Positions 56,007 through 64,000 of a stretch of DNA of 64,000 bases are shown here, piece by piece. This DNA comes from Buxus sempervirens. Lineage: Eukaryota; Streptophyta; Magnoliopsida; Buxales; Buxaceae. The stretch is from assembly GCA_947561395.2 (NCBI GenBank), contig OX387187.1, positions 42,639,253 through 42,703,252 of the forward strand. The letters are read 5' to 3'. Position numbers and translations under genes: made by a program. A model generated the notes under the pieces. The model worked only from the letters and a program-made list of their open reading frames with translations. It did not search any database and was not told where the DNA came from. Position 1 is the stretch's first letter, and each line of letters starts with the position of its first letter.

Positions 56007-56362
56007 GTAAATTGGTTTTTAGTTTTTAGTGATATTTTTTCTAACATAATTTAGATTCAGTCGGTTAATTTTTGAAAATTAACAATTAGTGATAATTTTG
56101 TTAAATAATTGAGATTTAGTGCATGTTCAGGAGACTTTCTTCCAACAATGCCCTCAAAAGACTTTGAAAACTTTTTCATTCATTTAGGTACAAGTGAGGT
56201 GTGTAGGTCTTTTTTAGGGTATTTTTGGAAGAAATTCTTTATAAATAGTAAAATGACACAGGATCCCAATTATTTGAAAAAAATATCACTAATTCTTATA
56301 TTTTAAGAATTGATCAACTAAATCTGAATTATATTTAAAAGTATTACTAAAAACCAATTTTC
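56007..56362. mobile_element. Foldback MITE (family 3), copy 1, about 356 bp
   Basis: The left arm starts GTAAATTGGTTTTTAG and the right arm read inward starts GGAAAATTGGTTTTTAG. The arms stay similar for about 140 bases (ATTTAGATTCAGTCGGTTAA against ATTCAGATTTAGTTGATCAA), so almost the whole element folds on itself. No target duplication was fixed. Confidence 0.82.
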
Positions 56363-57922
56363 CATTATTCCTTTGTGTTGGACGGGAGCATTTTGTTGTG
56401 CATTGAGATATGCTTAATGATCTATGCTATATTTAACGCGAGAAGGCCCGGAAGTGTGACTTCTTTAATATAGGGTTTCAACAATCACAACTGTCTCTTG
56501 GTTCAAAACCCAGGAAGTTATAGAACTATTCCCTCTCTATATGTGCAGTGCACCACGCTAGTCAAAATTAAAGGGCAAAGTTAACCTAAGATCTATGGAA
56601 CCCTGATTCAAAAATCAATTAAGTATAAATGAACGGGTACATGGATATTTTACTTCAAAATTTGAAATGGGTTTCATTGCTATTGATAGTTAGGTTCCGA
56701 AATCTGATGCATCTTGTGGAGAAAAAAAAACAAAGAACAAAAAGAGATTTTGATGAACAAAGCTTAATTTGACAACATTAACCATTTCATTTCACACCTT
56801 AGTCATTTTGGATGGTGGACTCAAAGATAAACCTTTGTCAAAAAATTTTTTTTTGATGGAATAAACCTTTGTCAATGCTTAGGAAAGAAAGCGTTTTGCA
56901 AATTAAAAAAAAATGGAAATCATATCCATTCCTGTGTATTCTTAAGCATGTGTTTGGATTTGTTTTAAAAAAAGTGCTATCAAAAGTTTGAAACAAAAAA
57001 AAAAAAAAAAAAAGAAAAAAGCAAAAAAGATATCTTTCATAATTATGATTTTTTAAGAAAAGCAAAAACGCGATTTTTTATTTTATTGAGAATAAATAAC
57101 TTTTTTTTTTTACTCAAAAGTTAAAAATTCATTCTTTGCCTCAATTAAGTGAAAAAAAAGAAAAAAAAACTGACTAACCAAACATGTTTTTGCTTTTTAA
57201 AAGTTCTTTTTGTCTTGGAAAGCAACAAAACACTTTCCAAAATCAATGCCAAAAAAAAGCTGGTGGGATGATTCTTTTAAGTGGACTCCTTTAAAATAAT
57301 AGATCCTGTTTTATCCTGCATCTGCCAGTGCTTTTTGTCTGATAGGTTAGCCTAGGACCTAGGGGTATGTTAGAAAAGCAATGCATTTCGTTTTCAATCT
57401 TGTAAGAGGAATTAAAGCAACCATTTATTTTGTTTAGCTTTTCTTGACGTTTGAAACTCTAGTATCTTCTGGACTCACTTAAGTTGATTCCATACAAAAA
57501 GGTCATCCCTAGAGTGGGCTCAGCCAAATCTTAAAATTTGTTGGATTGAGCATGCTTGACTCCAAATTCACCCAAGAACATAAACCCAACCCACAGGTTT
57601 TCTGGGTTGGGACAGGAACAAGACAAACCCAATGGATCTGGACTAGTGCTTACCTAATTAGATATGGAGCTGTTGGAGTTGGAGCCCTTCTTTGCAATCC
57701 AGCCCTTGCTCACGATATCATTCATGACGACTTACATAAAAAGCTGCAGATGTTAAAGAGTCTTTCAAACAAATGTTAAGTGTGAGAGAAAGATGTAATT
57801 GAATGTGTTCTAAGAAAATTATAGATCTTCCCTCCAAACCTCCATCTCTGACTCCTTGGAGAGGAGCATCGTATCAGAAGAATAGCGCCTCTGTCAAATT
57901 TTTTCCTCTTTTCAGTTTGAAC
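56363..57922. other. Intergenic, homopolymer-rich, no supported gene
   Basis: Long A and T runs near 56990-57170. The words CATGTGTTTGGATTTG (56948) and CTAACCAAACATG (57174) form a possible MITE of about 240 bp with TTTGG ends. Otherwise nothing recognised. Confidence 0.4.
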
Positions 57923-58253
57923 CAGTGTTTATAGTTTCGGTAGCAAGTCGCGGCGTGCCGCCGTGTCGCCAAAATTTTGTTTTTTTGGAGGTAACGATGC
58001 GTTTCTGAAAAGGAAAATCGTTTAATTGCATCGTTGGCGATTTATGGTGGCAGGCAGGTGAAATAGGGCAGGGAAATGAAAATTTATTCATTTTTTATTG
58101 GCGAAACGGTGTGCCGGCAAAATGGAGCGTCGTGCTGGCGAAAATTTTCCAAAATCCAAAAAATCCAATTTTTGTCCTTTTTTTACCTTTTTTTTTCCCC
58201 ACTGTTTCGGGCAATGGGCGACATGCCCATCGGCACCGAAACGATAAACCTTG
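57923..58253. mobile_element. GC-rich hAT MITE (family 1), copy 3, 331 bp
   Basis: Left end CAGTGTTTATAGTTTCGG, right end read inward CAAGGTTTATCGTTTCGG. The flanks GTTTGAAC (57915-57922) and GTTCGAAC (58254-58261) match 7 of 8. The interior again has CGGCGTGCCG-type repeats. Confidence 0.85.
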
Positions 58254-58261
58254 GTTCGAAC

Positions 58262-60863
58262 ACGGTTTTCAGGAAGGAAATAAAGCAGCTAATCTATTAG
58301 TTAATAACAGTTTGGATTATTTTTCATGTACTTGGCTTAATAGACCTCCCCATTTTCTTTGTTCTACCCTGATGGATCATATTCAGGGCATTCAGATGTA
58401 CGTACTATTAATGTTCAATAATATTTTCTGGTCTTGCTTATTAATTGGAATTCGGGACTAGGATATATACTTCGAATACTTTATTTTAGTTTTCTATTTA
58501 AATCAAGGAATTGTCTCCTAATCAAGTGACGATGCCAATCAGTACTTCTATCCTCTTTTGACTGTTTAAGTAACAACATCAACATAGCCTGACCCAATTT
58601 ATATTTTTGTACCCCCATACAAGTGTTTATCCTGTACCAAACCCACGCCTAACCTCATTATAATGATTTGCTCACATGTCCATTTGATTTGTCTACAATC
58701 CATCAGCAATCAAACATCTTGGTTATATGAATAAGAACTGAGTGTTTTATCTTATACAGAACAATGATAATTTGCAATTATCGATCACTAAACATGGTTG
58801 AGTCAATGAGAACTCAAACAATTGGTTACTTCATGGTATAAACTTGTCTGATGACAGCTTGAATTATCAAGAAATTAAATTCCCAATGCTTGGTTGACAT
58901 GTTAGAGTTGGTATCTAATCAAGCTATTGCCCATCTCTTCACCGGTTTTTCCTCCACGTGTCACATGATCTACCTTCATTCAAGGAAATACCTTCTAATC
59001 AAAGCTATTGCCCAACCCACAAAACTCTCTCCAAGTCTGATCTCTAGCATGTTTTATAACGAACTATATATATTTTAAGATAATAAGAAAAAAAATCAAT
59101 TTATACAGAGATAAGGAAGACGGCCAAATCATTGTAAGAAAATAAAATAGTAAAACCTTATAATACAAATAAATTAAAACGAAGTAAAATGTGAAAAAAA
59201 AGAAGATGTTAACTACAAAATCCAAGATGAGACTCACAACAGAATAATGACCATTACAACCAGAGAAAAGAGGAATATAGAAAAAGAAAGAAAAATACTT
59301 ATAAAGCTTCTTGTTATACTTCAAAGAAATAAAAATAATAAATATAAGTCAAATCAAATTAAAAATAAGTCAAAAAAAATTAAGGACAAGTAAATATAAA
59401 TCGTCATAATAGAAGAAATATATACATACTAAAAAGAACTTAAAAAGTAAAAAGAAATATTTTTAATAAAGGTAAAAAGGAAAAAAAGAAATTGAAAATT
59501 TACTAAAACGAACTTAAACAAGGAACCAGATTAGAAAATCCAAAAGGGAAAAACCTTTAAGAAAAGCTAGTTAAATCACAATGAATATTCCAAAAGGCAA
59601 AAACCTCAAAACAAATCACAATATAAAAAAAATTAAACAAGTAATAAGAAATACGACAAATGAAATCATGAAAAAGATGTGCAAAGCAAATGTATAAAAT
59701 TAAGAAAAATGAATATATCATCGTAGAGAAAACCTAAAAAGGAAAAGGTTTGGGAAGAGCGTGTTCAAAATAAATGGTAAAAGACATCATAATATAAACA
59801 CTTTATTAAGCTTTTCGTTATACCATACTAGCAAAGTGCACGTGCAGTACTGCATGTATATAGAAAAATAAGGGAGGGAACAATTGTACAATTGTTTAAG
59901 TTTTAAAAGAATTAGACAGTTATGACTTTTATATATTGTGTCTTTGGAGAAGTATTATCAAAATTGTATTTTAATTTGATACAAAATTATAGAGTTTATA
60001 CACATTGCATTTGATATATATTATCATAACCATTTTCTTGGAACATTATCCCAATATTTGTGGAGTTCGCTTATTAGTAGTCGAAAAAAGAAAAGACTGT
60101 TAGCAATACATATGGACAAAAGTTACCTTCATAAGCTTAGAAATTAATGTAAAACGCCTCACCTTTTCCCAAGAGGATGACCCGCATTATTTCATTGTAA
60201 ATACATATGTTTAGCGGGGTAGTTTCAGTGCAAATATCAAGCCATAATCCGGCTAGTTTACTTTTAAGGCATGAGTCATAGCCAAAACATCACCCTACTC
60301 ATCCCATCCACTTTGAGTTTTTTTGTCTTTACTCCCAGTCTCCCACACACCCGCTCGCTACCCGGCCGAGTTACCGACTCCGTTTCCCGAGTTAGATATC
60401 TACTTTTGAATTAAATGCCACGTGTTGAATTGCGAATGTTAAATGTGTTGAGATTGATCACGGTTCTTTTATTAGAATCTTGAAATGTGACTATGTGAGG
60501 AAGCTTTGATAAGGAGCGGGATCCAAGTCGCTCCTTTGGCAACGGCAGTTCGGTGGTAATTCGTTTTATAATAATATAGATTAAAGATTGTTTAAATCTC
60601 TTTTTTTATTGGTGACTGTTTTTGCTGGTCAAAAGTGGATTATTTGTGGTGGTTGTTGCTTGGTAAATGAAAGTGGATTAGAAAAGAATCTAAAAAGAAG
60701 AAGAAGATGGGACGTCAGGGCCCGGCAAAGTGAGTGCAAGAAACTTCATGGAAATTAACAGAGAAGACCGCACTGATGCCTTCGTATTATAAGTGGACCA
60801 TTACCCCGCAAAAATTCTTGAAGTTAATACAAGAAATACATTAGAGGAGAGAGGGAGGGAGAG
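58262..60863. other. Intergenic, very AT-rich, no supported gene
   Basis: A-rich from 59080 to 59800 with many AAAAAG and AAACCTTAA words. The dispersed repeat at 59826 and a TTATAATAATATAGATTA at about 60567-60586 may be the two ends of one element. No gene recognised. Confidence 0.45.
59826..59945. repeat. Dispersed repeat, copy 2
   Basis: ACTAGCAAAGTGCACGTGCA then GTACTGCATGTATATA and GGGAGGGAACAATTG. Contains the 12-bp perfect palindrome TGCAGTACTGCA. Confidence 0.65.
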
Positions 60864-61040
60864 ATGGGTTTCTGGTATTCGTTACGTTCCCTGATTCTGA
60901 TTCTGGTGGTCTTGATCGTTACCATATATAGTTATATACAATGCACTTGGGTTTGGCAAATGGAGGTTGGGATCGATCTTCCAGACTTCTTTTCAGCTTT
61001 TGTATCAAATGGTACCGTCAAATCAGGTTTCATTCACTAA
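60864..61040 (+). CDS. Candidate small ORF, 58 aa, hydrophobic N-terminus (uncertain)
   Basis: The ATG at 60864 follows a GAGA-rich leader (60845-60863), like many plant 5' UTRs. The peptide starts MGFWYSLRSLILILVVLIVT, a signal-peptide or membrane-anchor pattern, and ends at TAA 61038. An acceptor-like TTTTGCAG at 61061-61068 and donor-like sites at 60966 and 61012 mean it could be the first exon of a slightly longer two-exon gene. I do not recognise the product. It lies just left of the possible 61190 element. A chance ORF cannot be excluded. Confidence 0.25.
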   Translation: MGFWYSLRSLILILVVLIVTIYSYIQCTWVWQMEVGIDLPDFFSAFVSNGTVKSGFIH

Positions 61041-61326
61041 ATCATTTTAAATTTTTGGGATTTTGCAGATCAAAAGCCGAGGAAACTGGGAGGAAGACGT
61101 GGCTTCGCCCCTCCATCCCCGTGTGCAAACCCACGTCATCAACCAATACATTGCCGTTAGATTGAGTAGCAGTTCTGGGTGAAACTAATAAGGTGGCATT
61201 TGGGATAACTTAGAGCTTATGGGTAAGAACTTATAGGGTAAGTTAGCTTATTTAAGTGTTTATCGGTAGTTGTAAAAATCTGTTTATTTATAGAAATTTG
61301 TGTTTGGTAAGCCTTAATATGTGAAC

Positions 61327-61684
61327 CAGCGTTTTCAGTTTCGGGGAGTGCCGCCGAAAAATCGTTTTTTTTTTCAATCGTCGAAACGAATCGACACAAA
61401 AAATCGGTTTTAAAAAAATCAACCGATTTTTTCGGCGTGCCAGCGAAAAATTGGCGGCGTGCCGAGCGAAACGGACCGAAACTCACAAAAAATTGATTTT
61501 TTGCTATAAAGAGGAAAAAAATCGATTTTTTAAAATTTTATCAGCGATTTTTTGACGGCGTGCCGGCGAAATTTTCGACAGAATAAAAAAAATTCAAATT
61601 TTTTTCTTGATTACTTGACTAGCCCTTTTACCTACCCCACGGTGTAAAAGGGCACGCCCATCGACGCCGATATTGTAATCCTTG
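61327..61684. mobile_element. GC-rich hAT MITE (family 1), copy 4, 358 bp
   Basis: Left end CAGCGTTTTCAGTTTCGG, right end read inward CAAGGATTACAATATCGG. The flanks ATGTGAAC (61319-61326) and ATTTGAAC (61685-61692) match 7 of 8. Interior rich in CGGCGTGCC and AAAAATCG repeats. Confidence 0.85.
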
Positions 61685-62198
61685 ATTTGAACACTTAAGA
61701 AGGAAAGCAATTACTACGCGTTCTAGAAGACGACATGAAATCGCGTTTTGCCGGAATTGACTCCTATACGAAATTTGCCGGAAACGAGAATTATATGAAA
61801 CTTGCCGGACTTACATGAAATTGAGAATTGCCAGCAACGAAACTATATGAAATCGAGAATTTCCGGAATCGATAACAATACGAAACTTGTTGGAAACGAT
61901 AATTATTATCGATAATCATATGAAATGGAGAATTGCTGGAATCGATGCCTGAATCAAGACTTGCCGGAAACGCTGAAATTTTCTGGACTCGCCAGAATTG
62001 CTGAAAGATGTCCGAACCTATGCTTTGACTTGCATAAATCGTAAACATTAGAACTAAAAAAACAAAGGAAGGAAAGAAAAAAAGAAGAAGAAGGCTCAAC
62101 TCATCATGTGCAAACAAAACGGAGTTTGAAGTTGCGTTTGAGAAAAAACCTCAACTCGTTGTCGTTGTCTTTTAATCTGACCTCTCCGTGGCCGCAAG

Positions 62199-62556
62199 GC
62201 AAAATTGGTTTTTAGTGATATTTTTCAAAATAATCCAGATTCAGTCGGTTAATTCTTGAAAATAAAGAATTAGTGATAATTTTTTCAAATAATTGGGATT
62301 TAGTGTCATTTTACTATTCATAAAAAATTTCTTCCAAAAAAACCCTCAAAATAACTTGCAAACCTCACTTATACCTAAGTGGGTGAAAAGGTTTTCAAAG
62401 TCTTTTGAGGGCATTATCGGAAGAAGTTTCTATAAACAGTAAAATGATACTAAATCTCAATTATTTTTAAAAAGTATCATTAATTCTAAATTTTGGAGAA
62501 TTAACCAACTGAATCTAAATTATTTTTGCAAAAATACCGCTAAAAACCAATTTACC
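62199..62556. mobile_element. Foldback MITE (family 3), copy 2, about 358 bp
   Basis: Ends GCAAAATTGGTTTTTAG and, read inward from the right, GGTAAATTGGTTTTTAG. Shares inner landmarks with copy 1, including TCAGTCGGTTAATT, CCTCAAAA and ACTTTGAAAAC-type words. Long arms of about 150 bases. Confidence 0.82.
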
Positions 62557-64000
62557 CTAGAAGTAATGTCGGGGAACCAGTGGGTAACTTCAATTGCAAT
62601 GGCCAAAGAGAGAGGGACAAACACCTGAAAATAAACTCTTTTGCCTTCAAGGTTTCGCATCTCTCCGTTCCTACCTTCCCCCTCTCGCTCTCTTCCTCTT
62701 TCATTCTCTCTCTTGGAAAAAAAGACAAACATCTACTAGGTTCTCTGATTGAAAACTCTTTGCAGGCAAGCACAAGCTTCGATTGGAACAACCACTCTCG
62801 GTGCATGATGATGATAAATCAATTCGTCGAAGGTTAGGGGCAAGTTGAGGAGCCACTCTCTCTCTGCATCAATTCTTCGATTGGAACAGCCACTCTCTCT
62901 TTGCAGAAATTCTCCCTGATGTTTTCTTGCAGGGAGAAGACAGAGTGATTTTAAGAACAGCCACTCTCTTGATGCACGATGAGGTAAAATGCTCGATAAG
63001 CACCGCCTTCCCTCCACCCGTAAGTGGAAGGTGAATGGAAGGTGAAGTTGTAGAGAGCTGCTTCTCCTTATGGGTAGCATATCTCTATTCCTTATGTATA
63101 AGCACCTATCCATTAATTTCACAATACCAACCAAGATTACAACTTAAAAAAAATATTTTATTAAGCTAAAAGCTACAATAAGCACTTAATTACGCAATCC
63201 CAAACACAACCTTTAAGAAGGAAAAAAAAGGGTTATTTGCAGAGGATACTACTTTCATGTTGTATTATTGGATTTGGATGAAATCAATATTTTGTTTCTT
63301 CTCTTTCTCTCGTATTTCTTAAAATGCAATACCAGTGAAGCTCAAGTAAGCACTCATTTAATTCAGATTCGTTTAAGACTAATCTGATTACTAAAACAAT
63401 ATTTTATCTGTTCTCGGTCCAATTCAAACCCAAAAGGTATTAGGGTTGGATCCATCCAAGCTCGCGCTGGTTTACGCATACCATATACAAATAAGTATGA
63501 TCAAAGAAAGATACGTTTTTGGATACTATAGTGGAAATCATTGCAATATTGTACGGTGGGAACTTATTATATTTTAAATTTGCTTGTTATAATCTGCAAA
63601 TTTATATTTACATTATAGTGACTAGCAGGGTGCATGGATAATACTGCACGTAGAGGGAGGGAACAGTTTTGCAATTGTCCAGATTTTAAACGAATAGACA
63701 GAATTTGACTATTTTAACCCTATATTAATTATGCTATATTAATGAACATTACAAGCTTTTTGCGGAAGTCATCCATAGTTATTGGCATGCTTCCCAAGGG
63801 ACCTATTCTGGTTATATATAGTATATGCATGGTTGTGTATTTTTTTCAACTAACCGAAATTAATCTCCGTGTTTTTCACAAAAATACGAGAGAGAAGAAG
63901 TAAAAGATTGGTTCCATCTAATAATTAAATACAACGGGAAAGCAGTATCATCTCGAAATAACCTCTTTATGTTTCTTCAACTTGAAAGACTTCATGTAAT
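62557..64000. other. Intergenic to the right edge, no supported gene
   Basis: CT/GA-rich stretch 62640-62960 with repeated CCACTCTCTCT words, then AT-rich DNA and the dispersed repeat at 63618. Open frames here are low-complexity. Confidence 0.45.
63618..63715. repeat. Dispersed repeat, copy 3
   Basis: ACTAGCAGGGTGCATGGATA, then ATACTGCACGTAGAGGGAGG and GAACAGTTTTGCAATTG, sharing order and spacing with the copy at 59826. Confidence 0.65.

Larger units (their letters stand above)
61190..63217. mobile_element. Possible 2 kb element bounded by AAGGTNGNNTTTGGGAT ends, with two nested MITEs
   Basis: The left end AAGGTGGCATTTGGGAT and the right end read inward AAGGTTGTGTTTGGGAT match at most positions. 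They are followed by related AAGTG(C/T)TTAT words. Inside are the GC-rich hAT MITE at 61327 and the foldback MITE at 62199. No coding region and no proven target duplication. Confidence 0.45.

Noticed and set aside
62552-63134. Several ORFs in the CT/GA-rich stretch
   Set aside because: Low-complexity repeats of CCACTCTCTC give long frames on both strands without protein features.

Overview
This is a flowering-plant nuclear chromosome segment. The evidence is GT-AG introns from about 90 bases to more than 7 kb, plant-specific orthologues, plant LTR retrotransposons with an initiator-Met tRNA primer site, SINEs, RTE and L1 LINE remnants, and many hAT-type non-autonomous elements. The species cannot be fixed from the sequence. 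The long, transposon-filled introns suggest a mid-sized or large genome.

Three host genes could be recognised and assembled exon by exon. (1) MSH4, the meiotic crossover MutS homologue, lies on the minus strand. Its start is at 24504 and the gene leaves the window on the left. Fifteen exons encode about 465 residues; the ATPase end lies outside. (2) A PLAC8-family gene of the cell number regulator 6 (CNR6) type lies on the plus strand, four coding exons from 25767 to 33189, 239 residues. It is head-to-head with MSH4 across a 1.26 kb intergenic region. (3) PSD1, mitochondrial phosphatidylserine decarboxylase, lies on the minus strand, twelve exons from 49572 to 34865, 437 residues. It converges on CNR6. 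From about 49.6 kb to the right edge I recognise no host gene, only transposon remnants, AT-rich DNA and one weak small-ORF candidate near 60.9 kb.

Mobile DNA accounts for much of the rest. A Copia element (45067-49238, ACAAT target duplication) sits antisense in PSD1 intron 1. A 2.5 kb Gypsy-type solo LTR (6214-8690) sits in MSH4 intron 11. It carries three internal tandem arrays, and one of these is a row of seven hairpins whose stem bases covary. CNR6 intron 1 holds a 1.34 kb hAT element (26360-27703) that carries the last exon of an RLCK-VII kinase. A GC-rich hAT MITE family has at least three intact copies with 8-bp target duplications. For one of them the empty site is preserved in a second copy of the host repeat inside the same window. 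Two tRNA-derived SINEs, two foldback MITEs, a 551 bp hAT element with subterminal repeats, and several RTE/L1 LINE pieces complete the inventory.

The three host genes have no functional link to each other (meiotic recombination, membrane Cys-rich protein, phospholipid synthesis). They are ordinary chromosomal neighbours. The unusual biology of the window lies in the repeats.
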